From the NCBI GenBank assembly GCA_945859605.1, contig OX243822.1:14632219-14696218 (forward strand): DNA of 64,000 nt. The letters run 5' to 3'. This DNA comes from Lumbricus rubellus (Eukaryota; Annelida; Clitellata; Crassiclitellata; Lumbricidae). The position numbers and the translations under genes were made by a program. This document shows positions 58,201 through 64,000 of this stretch, one piece after another (position 1 is the stretch's first letter; every line of letters begins with the position of its first letter). The notes beneath the pieces are model-generated. The model was not told the DNA's origin, ran no database searches, and was given only the letters and a program-made list of their open reading frames with translations.

Positions 58201-61200
58201 TGGCATTAAGCAACCACATACATAGTGATAAGTTCAATAATTGTCAACAAGTGTCTTAATATCACCATCTCAATGGAAAACATTGTTTTCAAAAGCATAT
58301 TTCTCTCAGTGTGAATCCAATTTGCTATAATCGAGCCACCATGCCACAATACCAGCAGTTTCAAACATTTTTGCTAGTACAGGTCAAACTTTAGGCCATA
58401 CAACCTGTATTGAAATGTTTAAAATGGCAACAAAATGGGTAAATTTCTAAACTGCTGAAGTATTGGTGACAGCAATAATTTAAAGCAATTAAACAAGCAT
58501 CTCAGAATGCCATTGCTAAAAACTATCACCGGATGCATCTGAGACTAGGCAGGGTCTTAAATATGACTAGTAAAGATTGATAATATATTGATAAACAGGT
58601 TGTCAAACAATGAATACGAACAATTGATAATACTGATCAAAACGATGCTAAATACGACTAATAAACATTGATAATATTGATAAGCAATTATATAAAGGCA
58701 ATAACATTGGCGGTGCCGACGACGACCACGACAATGATGACGGGCCATATCTAGACATCGACCATTCAAACGCCCAACCAGATCTCAGCAATTACCAATG
58801 GCCTGCCCGTCAATGGAGCAAGACGGATGAATATCCGCAATATCCACGGATAGCTTGCGTTCCGGAGTTACACCGGATCCTCCTAGATCCAGCCAACTCC
58901 AATCGCGGGCATAACGACGACAGACTCGCGACAAAGCTCAACTGGAAAAGCTGCCTGCGGCCCGGAGTGCGGACATTTTGAATGATGCATGATGGTCACA
59001 CACAACATGGTTCCATGCCCGGCACTAATGACAGCGCAAGCTGTTTGCGTTAATATCGAGTGCGGCGTGCGTTTTGCGTTTTTCGCGGCGCTGCATCTTG
59101 GCATGCTTTTGGCGGATCAATGAAAGGCGGTTGAAGAAGAAGAAGCGGCTGATGATAAATAAATCGTCGACGAGAAGCCGAACGAAATGCAAGAACACGC
59201 ATCGAAGAATAAGCGTCATCTGCTTAAACAGAGACTGGTTCCATTGGAAATCTATCGGGTAAATAAGTAAGCAAACCACGTTACAAGCACAGCTACCACA
59301 TATGGTGATCATTAAGGGGCTGTTACTATTGCCAGATCATCTGTATTGCGTTGTATTTAGGGATGTTAATACCGGTTTTTTCTTAAAACCGGTTTTCGGT
59401 TTTTCAAAACCGGTTTTAAACCGGTTACCGGTTTTTAATTGTCTCTCGGAAATGTTATATAATTCAAATTAAGCTATGTAGATTATTACGTAACGCAGCT
59501 TACGCAAGGTATGTATTGTACACGCAATCCAGCATTAGGCCTAACGACGATATCTTTATTTTCTAATTAGACTCTATTAGAGATTCATAATTTGCACTGT
59601 AAGTTTCTATTAAATCTTCATCATACAACTTAAATTGTATTGTATAATTTGTACTAGATTGTAAATGAAAGATATTCGTTATAACCTCGTGTCTTCAGTC
59701 TTTACAAAACAAAACGGAACTAAGCGATTCACACTTAGCCATCTAAATATATTACGGTACTTACACCAACGGCCGAAACAAAACAAAAAAAAGCGATTTC
59801 CAACCAAGTCTTTGCTGCCTATAAACAAACCATAGATTAGCTAAATTTTCATACAATAAAACCGTAGGTAGGTTAGGGCTGGTTGCATCTCGGTTCGCTG
59901 ATGCCGACATCCAGTTGGAGAACAGAACGCACGAAGTTGGTCTACTCACTCTACCGTTCATACTTCATATACCAGTAATACCATGTCAGTTAGCACTGAC
60001 TTAGCAGGAATTCTTGTTTGGTTATTACACACGGCGGTTGCGTATCGAAGATAAGCGGAGTTCATAGGCCTATTAAATGTGCTTAGACCTTATTGGGTTC
60101 GATCAGCAGTCAATTAAGGGCCGGTTGTTCGTTGATAACTCGGCATCCGATGGGAGAACAGACAGAAGACGATTATAAATTATAATATACGCTCATCTAA
60201 ATATAGATATCGAATTATCGATGCGTTCATCGGACAGGCTGCTGGCCATATTGGATGAGATTTGGAAAACAAGCCTACGCTAAATCAATATTTCTGGCAT
60301 TTCTAGTAATTTTCACTGCGAGTCTGCGATATTATAAAAAAATAAATAAATACGAATACCGGTTGGTCAATTATGAAAACCGGTTTTCGGATTCAGAACC
60401 GAAAACCGGATTTCCGGTTTTCGTTTAACATCCCTAGTTGTATTGTAGCTATAAATTTACATAGTGCCTTTCACAGAATGACTGAACATTGAGAGATGCA
60501 ATCTGTATTATTGATCAATGAAACAATTATCATTGCTGTGACCATAAAGTCAGCATCAATATCACCACCAAAGCCATCACAATCACCACCAAAGCCATCA
60601 CTATCACCACCAAAGCCATCACTATCACCACCAAAGCCATCACTATCACCACCAAAGCCATCACTATCACCACCAAAGTCATCACTATCACCACCAAAGC
60701 CATTACTATCACCACCAAAGCCATCACTATCACCAAAAAGCCATCACCACCAAAACCATCACAATCACCACCAAAGCCATCACTATCACCACCAAAGCCA
60801 TCACTATCACCAAAAAGCCATCACTATCACCACAAAAGCCATCACTATCACCAAAAAGCCATGACACTATCACCACCAAAACCATCACTGCAACCAGCAT
60901 CAAAATAATATTAATTATCTACAAACAGAAACAATTTCTATCGACTATGACATGATTGTGATAACAATAATCTTTAAACAGCAAGACAATATTTACTGCC
61001 TGCATGAATAGCCTTAGACCCTTGATAATGATAATGAGTTATCTGTCCAAAGGCAGGCCCAATTGGCTTTTATGCCTCTGGGGATGAGATGAGTGAGGTG
61101 GTTTCCCATTGCCTTCCTCATATACAATTATTATCTGTGAGCAACTTGTCCAACATCACTACACAGTAACTTGAGGTAGCTTTGAACCTGGGACCCTTCA

Positions 61201-64000
61201 GTTACAACGGACAGAACATACTGCTACATCACCACATCCCACAAACCCCTGAGAGTTTTACAATAGATGCTATCATGATAACAAGTTTAACAACAATATC
61301 ATCATGATAACAACAATATCATCATGATAACAACAATATCATCATGATAACAACAATATCATCATGATAACAACAATATCATCATGATATTAAACAACAA
61401 TCATCATCTTTCTAAACAATATAATTTTCAGCATCACCAACTATCAGTGTGTCATAGTTGCCATGTTCATCATTAACATCACAGTTATCACATTCACCAG
61501 CAGAAAAATTATATCATCACCACTAGAATCATCAATAGCATGACTATTGTATAACTGTCATTGTTACCAACTACATCAAAATCATCACTATTATCATCAA
61601 CAATATCACAATCATCACATCAACATCATCACTATTATCATCAACAATATCACAATCATCAAGCTCCCCAGCAGTAAAGCAACTAATAGCAACAATCAGT
61701 CAATCATCATTTAAAATAATGAAATCATCATTACCTACAAAATCAACCAATTCAGTCAAATTAAAGAAAAGTTGGTAATTAATCAGTCATGCTGAAAGGT
61801 ATAAATTTGATCTCATAGCTACCTTCAGTTCTTCATGTAAATAATTATCATAAGACAAGCTCTGAATACAATAGGGCTAGACTTCTAAGTTTAAACCTTA
61901 AACTTGAAAGTTGCATACAATAGAGTACAAATTCAATAGATCAATTCTAAACATCTGTACCTTGTTTCCGTAAATTTTAGTTACAAGTCAAGCCAATTTA
62001 ATGTAGCCTACCATTGGTGCATAATACATTGCATAGTGCACTGCATAAGTGCATAATGCATATGCATAAAAATGTGTCATATCAATGCCATGCAATGTAG
62101 CCTACAGTTGCATTATATGAAGCACTCCATTCATTTCTCAAAAGCTCATTAACAGCACAGTAAAGCCTGATGCAAAAGTAAAAAATCTAACAGTTAGATG
62201 GCTGCATGTCGCTCACCCATTATTAATACATCTAGAACTGTATTTCCACTTTTCCAGTGATGTTCAAAACAGCATAAATGTTCTGAAAGCATGGTCACTT
62301 CCACATGAAGATAACATAACACACTTGATCCTCATGGAATTCACACCTCATCATTTTGTCGTAAGTCAGACATGACGACATGCCCCATTCTTCATGTCTT
62401 TACCCACCACTGAAACAAATTTCTGTGGGTGACCATGCCCGATTGTAGTATAGCATAATTACAACAATACTATTTATACAGCGTCTTAGCCCTCATATGT
62501 AGCACTTAACAATTGATGTCAACTGTAAAAAACGATGCAGACTTTTGCATTGGCAAATTGAGAAGTTGCGATGCCGGTAAATTACAACGTAAACCAAAAG
62601 GTTTTTCAGTCACAAGATCATTGCTGATCATTGTGTCAACAATTGGGCAACAAAAGGTCAGAGTAATAATAATGCCAAAGAAGTCTGAAAACAGTCAATC
62701 GGCGCTGTAGAAAAGCATGCCTTTAATTTAAGGATTTTATATAATTTATGCAATCTATTAATCCATTTTATGACACTGGCTGTGGAGAAATTGTAAAGCA
62801 GGCTTTAAAACAGGTCGAACCAGAACTTTAACGTGGAATTTTAGTATTTTGAAATCAGCAGTTACGCAAAAACTTCTGACGACTCTGGCTCTAAGTTTAC
62901 GGTTGACTCAGAGTCAACAGTTCAGTCTTTGCATGATAAACTCTAACAGTAAAACTATCAGAATGTAACTATTAACAGTGCAAAATACATTTTAAAACAT
63001 CTTGACAATCTCTGCGTGATTCTTACTCTCCAATTTAAGCAGTACGAGCATTGTCGAAAAATAACTGGGGTGTCACACTCATATGGCGCAGTGGTGTAGT
63101 GGTGGGGTCTTTGCCTTGGAGCTGGAAGGTTCGAGGTTCGAATCCATCTCGCCGCAAGGACCTTGGGCAAGTCCTTCACTCGCAGTTGCTCAGCACTTCG
63201 GCGTGAAACTCTGTGGCTGCAGTGTCCGCTCTGCATAGAGAGAGCTTGAAGGGGCGCTAAACAAGTGCACATACAAACATACAAACACTGTGGGATTGGC
63301 GTGTGCAAAGAAGTCATAACTATGAAACCATAACCAGGGCTGTACTGGCAAAATTAGAGGTGAGTACACCCTACAGTTGCCAACCCGTGGCGTGCGGGCC
63401 AAAAGTGGCCCGCCATGCCTCAAAAATGGCCCTCAACCTCTCAAAGATTAATCAAAAATATATGCAAAAATATACAATTTTTGGCATGATACATGTAGAC
63501 AGCATAATTATTTTTCATTACAAATTATTTTATTTGGACGTTTATAAATAACATCAAACATTGTATTTCGATTAAATATTAACGATTGTTTATACTTACA
63601 AGTGGTAAATTTATAGAAAAAAGCATAAAATAAACTGAAAAATGTATCAGATTCGCTCTAAAGCCTACTAGCTAGTATGCTTATTTTCCCCAAATTGTAA
63701 ATTTGAACTCCTAGTGGCCCTCATGTCATCAAACTACGAAAAAGTGGCCCTTAAGTCAAGAAAGGTTGGGAACCACTTCCCTAGAATAATTAACAGCCCT
63801 GACCCCATCCCTCCCCGCCAGATATTCTCACCCTGCATTTAAGCCACCCACCGATTCAATTGTAGCCTAGGCTGATCAATTATACAAATTCCCATTGTAC
63901 GCGTAAATGACAATGACTTAAATATAGTACGCTAAATAATAATTCTTTATTGGCATCAATCCGACCGTATATACTTTACAGCCACCTACCTCAAAAGGAA
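34530..64000 (-). CDS. RASGRF: Ras-specific guanine nucleotide exchange factor, RASGRF1/2-like (5' partial)
   Basis: Exchange factor that loads GTP on Ras at the membrane, in vertebrates under calcium/calmodulin control. Minus-strand exons: 64000-63990 (partial), 50048-49973, 48755-48532, 47098-46830, 45489-44560, 43185-43029, 42444-42344, 41956-41862, 40866-40684, 40375-40278, 39853-39769, 38730-38533, 37291-37212, 36594-36477, 35506-35438, 34649-34530 (TGA). The total is 2814 nt, one frame of 937 residues with every phase matching. [20 protein letters not shown] leads into the REM motif ([18 protein letters not shown]), then a Ser/Pro-rich linker of about 480 residues. The CDC25 domain follows: [73 protein letters not shown]. 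The DH and PH domains expected upstream lie outside. Family resemblance is to RASGRF and not to SOS or RASGRP. Confidence 0.96.
34627..35003 (-). repeat. 29-bp minisatellite made of the RASGRF last intron/exon junction
   Basis: Thirteen tandem 29-bp units. On the minus strand each reads CTTTCAG|GTGACATGTTATC TCCTTGATA, that is, six intronic bases with the acceptor AG followed by 23 bases of the terminal exon. The unit nearest the exon (34627-34655) is the real junction. Twelve more lie in the intron, each with an intact AG acceptor and pyrimidine-rich lead. Confidence 0.95.
36648..36740 (-). mobile_element. Retroposon 3' tail
   Basis: (CAAT)n, AAAATTTATATAGCACCCTT and CTCAGAGGCGCTCCCGGCC: reverse complement of the common tail. 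Confidence 0.65.
37015..37206 (+). pseudogene. LINE 3' end: polymerase C-terminal fragment
   Basis: Encodes [20 protein letters not shown] and [12 protein letters not shown] followed by a stop, then GGCGCCATATAAATTG and (ATT)n. The (ATT)n ends about 5 bp from the donor of RASGRF exon 37291-37212. Confidence 0.8.
37405..37500 (-). mobile_element. Retroposon 3' tail
   Basis: (GTATT)n, CATTTATAAAGCACCTCTAC, TTCAGAGGTGCTCCCAGTGC. Confidence 0.6.
37630..37840 (-). mobile_element. tRNA-derived SINE family 1
   Basis: Reverse copy: CTTCAAGCTC, ACTCAGAGGCGCTCC, CACCACTATACCACCACACC at the head. Confidence 0.82.
37852..38044 (-). pseudogene. LINE C-terminal fragment
   Basis: The minus strand spells [20 protein letters not shown], then in shifted frames the usual 'AWR...' tail of RTE-type polymerases. 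It is broken by frameshifts. Confidence 0.65.
38069..38261 (+). mobile_element. hAT-type MITE family B
   Basis: 193 bp with duplication TCCTATGA/TCCTATGG (38061-38068, 38262-38269). Core AACGTGCAGTTGTACGCAAA, TTTGCGCAGTTGTAGAAGCA. Confidence 0.85.
38331..38530. mobile_element. hAT-type MITE family C inserted at a RASGRF donor
   Basis: 200 bp with ends CAAGAGCGGATCCAG and complement of CTGCATCCGCCCCTG. Perfect 8-bp duplication ACCTGTTT at 38323-38330 and 38531-38538. On the gene strand the duplicated octamer is AAACAGGT, which contains the 5' splice site of exon 38730-38533. Confidence 0.93.
38765..38900 (-). mobile_element. Retroposon 3' end
   Basis: (CATT)n, TTTATATAGCGCCCCTTCAT, CTCAGAGGTGCTCCCAGCCC, same as the minus-strand tail at 1775. 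Confidence 0.65.
38901..39700. other. RASGRF intron with degenerate repeats
   Basis: Diverged copies of AAAATCATGATTTTAACGTA AGATATT between 38930 and 39260, roughly 30-35 bp apart. Confidence 0.6.
40185..40272 (+). mobile_element. Retroposon 3' tail abutting a RASGRF donor
   Basis: GCCTGGGTCGGGAGTGCCTT, AAAAGGCGTTATAAAAAATCC and (ATAG)n ending about 7 bp from the donor of exon 40375-40278. Confidence 0.7.
40441..40572. mobile_element. hAT-type MITE family D, degraded
   Basis: AAGAAGTGCCAGGACGCCCC ... GGACGCCGTCCATGACCGTC ... CACACCTTAAGCCTTG. Ends are decayed. Confidence 0.6.
41038..41861. other. RASGRF intron
   Basis: AT-rich. Contains a retroposon tail at 41625-41700 (+ strand: GGGAGTGCCTCTGAGTAGTA). 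Nothing else recognised. Confidence 0.45.
42129..42310 (+). mobile_element. SINE family 2, 5'-truncated
   Basis: GTTAGCGCCGTGTAG, AATTAAGATTACTGCATAAC, AAAGCGCAGTGCGTTTGCAG, then (ATT)n. It lacks the tRNA head seen at 23333. Its (ATT)n stops about 35 bp from the 42344 donor. Confidence 0.75.
42766..42938. mobile_element. hAT-type MITE family D
   Basis: Starts CAGTGCTTAAAGTGTGG and ends CTCACTTTAAGCCTG. Flanked by CTTATAGC and CTTGTGGC (6 of 8). Confidence 0.78.
43429..43509. mobile_element. hAT-type MITE family D, internally deleted
   Basis: 81 bp from GAGTGCTTAAAGTGTAG to CACACTTTAAGCCCTG. Flanks CTTGCATG/TTAGCATG (6 of 8). Confidence 0.7.
43990..44429. mobile_element. Inverted pair of family 1 SINEs
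   Basis: A minus-strand copy (43990-44212, ending in the head complement ACCACCACGCCCCACA) is followed at once by a plus-strand copy (44215-44429, ending GGGGCGCTATAACAAGTGCA). Head-to-head SINEs in the intron just downstream of the RASGRF linker exon could form long double-stranded RNA. Confidence 0.85.
44560..45489 (-). CDS. RASGRF: RASGRF linker exon, Ser/Pro-rich (930 nt)
   Basis: Largest exon of the gene, joined in phase 1 at both sides (acceptor at 45490, donor GTATTT below 44560). It encodes 310 low-complexity residues rich in Ser, Thr, Pro and Ala, including several SP/TP sites ([24 protein letters not shown]) and a nine-Ser run. It sits between REM and CDC25, where vertebrate RASGRFs have a disordered, phosphorylated linker. 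It is much more GC-rich than its surroundings and open in other frames, including one of 313 codons on the plus strand. Confidence 0.92.
45540..46500. other. RASGRF intron with diverged duplications
   Basis: The segment TTATTAAATAATTAATAATT, AAAAGTAATGCTAAC, TTGATTTTGAT(A/C)AGCAA recurs near 45630, 45800 and 46440. ATCAATTCATCCAAT recurs at 45700 and 46050. Confidence 0.6.
46540..46790. repeat. Minisatellite ACAAACCACAAGAGATTTAC
   Basis: About ten imperfect tandem copies, unit 20-32 bp, ending about 40 bp from the 46830 exon end. Confidence 0.88.
47145..47341 (-). mobile_element. hAT-type MITE family B
   Basis: 197 bp from CAGGGCTATTTTAAAGG to GTTAAAAAAGCCCTG. Duplication GTATATCG/GTATATCC (47137-47144, 47342-47349). 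Confidence 0.87.
47350..47775. other. RASGRF intron, nothing recognised
   Basis: AT-rich, no repeats or motifs that I can name. Confidence 0.4.
47776..47965 (+). mobile_element. tRNA-derived SINE family 1, diverged
   Basis: ACGATGATTTAGTGG, GGTTCGAATCACTTC, GAGCAAGTCCTTCACTCAC, GGAGCGCCTCTGGGTAG. Confidence 0.78.
48122..48531 (+). mobile_element. tRNA-derived SINE family 1 with nested MITE; tail forms a RASGRF donor
   Basis: Full-length SINE (head TTTGTGGGGCACGGTGGTGT, B box GGTTCGAATCC, end GGGGCGCTATAACAAGTGCA) interrupted at 48323-48468 by a family A MITE. The (CAAA)n tail (48496-48531) runs directly into RASGRF exon 48755-48532. On the gene strand the intron therefore begins CCAG|GTTTGTTTG, with the GT coming from the SINE tail. 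Confidence 0.92.
48323..48468 (+). mobile_element. hAT-type MITE family A nested in SINE
   Basis: 146 bp from CAGTGTAAGAATTG to CAATTCTCACCTTG. Duplication GGAGCGCT/GGGGCGCT (48315-48322, 48469-48476), 7 of 8. It is younger than its SINE host. Confidence 0.92.
48771..48872. repeat. 25-bp minisatellite before the REM exon acceptor
   Basis: Four copies of CATGGTGTTACCA(C/T)ACAGACG plus (T/C)G(T/C)G, 16 bp upstream (gene sense) of the acceptor of exon 48755-48532. Confidence 0.9.
48881..49076 (+). mobile_element. hAT-type MITE family B
   Basis: 196 bp, starts CAGGGCTTTTTTAATGTGC. Perfect duplication TTATAAGT at 48873-48880 and 49077-49084. Confidence 0.92.
49248..49498. mobile_element. hAT-type MITE family C
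   Basis: 251 bp from CAGGGGCGGATCCAG to GTATCCGCCCTTG. Perfect duplication TAAAGCGC (49240-49247, 49499-49506). The target was itself a retroposon tail (TAAAGCGCTATATAAATG). Confidence 0.92.
49967..49973 (-). other. RASGRF: GC-type 5' splice site in RASGRF
   Basis: The exon ends CTACCACAG and the intron begins GCAAGC. The rest of the donor matches consensus. The next exon begins after TTGCAG at 48756. The phase (0/0) and protein join (KLPQ to IRHAS) fit the family. Confidence 0.85.
50042..50315 (-). repeat. AT-rich minisatellite made of a RASGRF intron/exon junction
   Basis: Ten copies of a 23-31-bp unit reading on the gene strand TTTTTTTATAG|ATCTGA plus AGTTTTAATTTG. The copy at 50042-50048 is the true acceptor and exon start (ATCTGACC). 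The nine others in the intron all keep AG|ATCT and a T-rich lead. Confidence 0.93.
50510..51275. mobile_element. Non-autonomous hAT element, CAGCGGTTCTCAACC type
   Basis: 766 bp. The right end is the complement of CAGTAGTTCGCAACC. Perfect duplication CTATAAGG (50502-50509, 51276-51283). It starts with GGGGGTCCGCGG palindromes. The end sequence resembles hAT/Charlie-type ends known from many animals. Confidence 0.93.
51857..51957. repeat. Inverted repeat (hairpin) of about 40-bp arms
   Basis: The left arm (GTCAAGTGATGGTTAAAAA, CAAGTCGTGATTGG) pairs with the right arm (TGATCACGACTTG, TTAACCGTCACTTGATG). The loop is about 20 bp. Confidence 0.8.
52170..52310. repeat. (AAT)n microsatellite
   Basis: Uninterrupted AAT repeats at 52176-52235, a second run at 52270-52300. 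Confidence 0.92.
52311..53340. other. RASGRF large intron, unassigned stretch
   Basis: No named element. On the minus strand, 53122-53345 has an open frame containing [20 protein letters not shown] that looks more protein-like than its surroundings. I cannot assign it or find splice context. Confidence 0.4.
53349..53640 (+). mobile_element. tRNA-derived SINE family 1 with duplicated 3' part
   Basis: Full SINE to GGGGCGCTATA, then a second partial copy beginning CTCTGATACAGTGTCCGCTC and ending AATAAGTGCACATACAAAC. The duplication covers the last 80 bp or so. Confidence 0.88.
53800..54012 (+). pseudogene. LINE 3' end: polymerase C-terminal fragment
   Basis: [20 protein letters not shown] and [15 protein letters not shown] with a stop, then an (AAT)n tail at 53994-54012. 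Confidence 0.75.
54013..55640. other. RASGRF large intron
   Basis: AT-rich. A fragment of MITE family B (CAGGGCTTCTTCTATCG ... GAACTGCACAATCC) lies at 54418-54485. A minus-strand frame at 54092-54364 with several Cys residues is unrecognised. Confidence 0.45.
55644..55828 (-). mobile_element. hAT-type MITE family B
   Basis: 185 bp from CAGGGCTGTTTTTAAGG to CGTTAAAAAAGGCCCTG. Perfect duplication CACTGAGC (55636-55643, 55829-55836). Confidence 0.92.
55921..56400 (+). pseudogene. LINE reverse-transcriptase C-terminal fragment
   Basis: Encodes [20 protein letters not shown] and [19 protein letters not shown], reaches a stop at 56140, then continues (from a shifted frame) as [20 protein letters not shown] and [18 protein letters not shown]. 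This is the classic C-terminus of non-LTR polymerases of RTE type. It is dead because of the in-frame break. Tail (GAAGAA). Confidence 0.88.
56401..57032. other. RASGRF large intron
   Basis: Contains a two-fold duplication of about 75 bp (AATTCAAACATCCT(T/C)AAGCTG, TTTTACCACTTCAAAATGCC and variant) at 56690-56840. Confidence 0.5.
57041..57218. mobile_element. hAT-type MITE family D, best copy
   Basis: 178 bp with ends CAGTGCTAAAAGTGT and complement of ACACTTTAAGCCCTG (13 of 15). Perfect duplication ATCATAAT (57033-57040, 57219-57226). Confidence 0.93.
57745..58198 (+). mobile_element. Diverged tRNA-derived SINE with long (CATA)n tail
   Basis: SINE from about 57750 (B box GGTTCGAATCC, GAGCAAGTCATTCACTTGC, GAGCGTCTATGAGTAG, GGCACTATAACAAGTGC). 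The (CATA)n tail has grown to about 230 bp, with inverted (GTAC) segments near 58125-58150. Confidence 0.85.
58199..59357. other. RASGRF large intron
   Basis: No element recognised. Contains direct repeats of TTGATAATATTGATAA type at 58570-58690. Confidence 0.45.
59358..60436. mobile_element. Non-autonomous hAT-type element with ACCGGTTTT subterminal repeats
   Basis: 1079 bp with ends TAGGGATGTTAA and its complement. Perfect 8-bp duplication GTTGTATT (59350-59357, 60437-60444). Both ends carry multiple AAACCGGTTTT palindromes, likely transposase-binding repeats. Confidence 0.92.
60550..60900. repeat. 18-bp minisatellite CCACCAAAGCCATCACTAT
   Basis: About 18 tandem copies with variants. Being a multiple of three it keeps frames open (PPKPSLS), which is not evidence of a protein. 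Confidence 0.93.
61032..61245 (-). mobile_element. Older tRNA-derived SINE of another family
   Basis: Minus strand: GTGGTGATGTAGCAG (A-box-like), GGTTCAAAGCTACC (B-box-like), then AGGAAGGCAATGGGAAACCA and CCTCTCATC-type sequence. This central motif is unlike family 1. Confidence 0.6.
61290..61395. repeat. 19-20-bp tandem repeat ATAACAACAATATCATCATG
   Basis: Five copies, followed to about 61680 by irregular ATC/AAC-rich sequence. Confidence 0.9.
61700..63080. other. RASGRF large intron
   Basis: No gene or clear element, apart from a stub of MITE family A at 63055-63075 (GAAAAATAACTGGGG) next to the SINE. Confidence 0.45.
63081..63287 (+). mobile_element. tRNA-derived SINE family 1
   Basis: TATGGCGCAGTGGTGTAGTG, GGTTCGAATCC, GGGCAAGTCCTTCACTCGC, end GGGGCGCTAAACAAGTGCAC. 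A short deletion precedes the GAGAGAGC motif. Confidence 0.87.
63337..63797. mobile_element. Nested hAT-type elements
   Basis: The outer ends CAGGGCTGTACTGG and complement of TTAACAGCCCTG resemble family E (965-1282). Inside, 63372-63778 has CAGTTGCCAACCC and complement of GGTTGGGAACCACT ends, as in the 50510 element. I could not find clean 8-bp duplications for either, so limits are approximate. Confidence 0.6.

Noticed and set aside
57970..58225. Tyr/His/Thr repeat frames on both strands
   Set aside because: Direct translation of a (CATA)n SINE tail.
60496..60864. Pro/Ser/Lys repeat protein
   Set aside because: An 18-bp minisatellite keeps the frame open. Other frames and the other strand are equally open.

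Overview
The window is animal genomic DNA. Its genes are split by many GT-AG introns and encode metazoan-specific proteins. Introns and intergenic DNA are packed with tRNA-derived SINEs, LINE 3' ends, hAT-type MITEs, minisatellites and microsatellites. The gene set and repeat style suggest a marine invertebrate. I cannot name the phylum from the sequence alone.

Three host genes can be assembled exon by exon with matching splice phases. (1) Bases 1-4925, + strand: the 3' half of a PTK7/CCK4-like receptor pseudokinase (last Ig domain, membrane helix, kinase-like domain; six exons, 457 residues, 5' end outside). (2) Bases 25207-15373, - strand: a complete GTF2H2 (TFIIH subunit p44) of 391 codons in 14 exons, including 31- and 40-nt exons. 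(3) Bases 64000-34530, - strand: the 3' part of a RASGRF1/2-like Ras exchange factor (end of the region before REM, REM, long Ser/Pro-rich linker, CDC25 domain; 16 exons, 937 residues, 5' end outside). Its first visible intron is about 13.9 kb long. The three genes are unrelated in function and do not form a pathway.

Between PTK7 and GTF2H2 lies a 3.4-kb DNA transposon (5365-8749) with long degenerate terminal inverted repeats and an intact 770-codon transposase-like gene. A 1.1-kb GAC/GGT trinucleotide array (11338-12452) follows, flanked by a direct duplication. From 25.2 to 34.5 kb there is no gene, but there are several hAT-type elements with clean 8-bp target duplications.

The most striking theme is repeats placed exactly on splice junctions of RASGRF. 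Two separate minisatellites (34627-35003 and 50042-50315) are tandem copies of an intron-exon 3' splice junction. A MITE has duplicated a 5' splice site (38323-38538). A SINE tail supplies another 5' splice site (48531). Several further retroposon tails end within 15 bp of donors. One intron has a GC donor. I saw no CRISPR array, no rRNA gene, no viral gene and no convincing functional tRNA gene.
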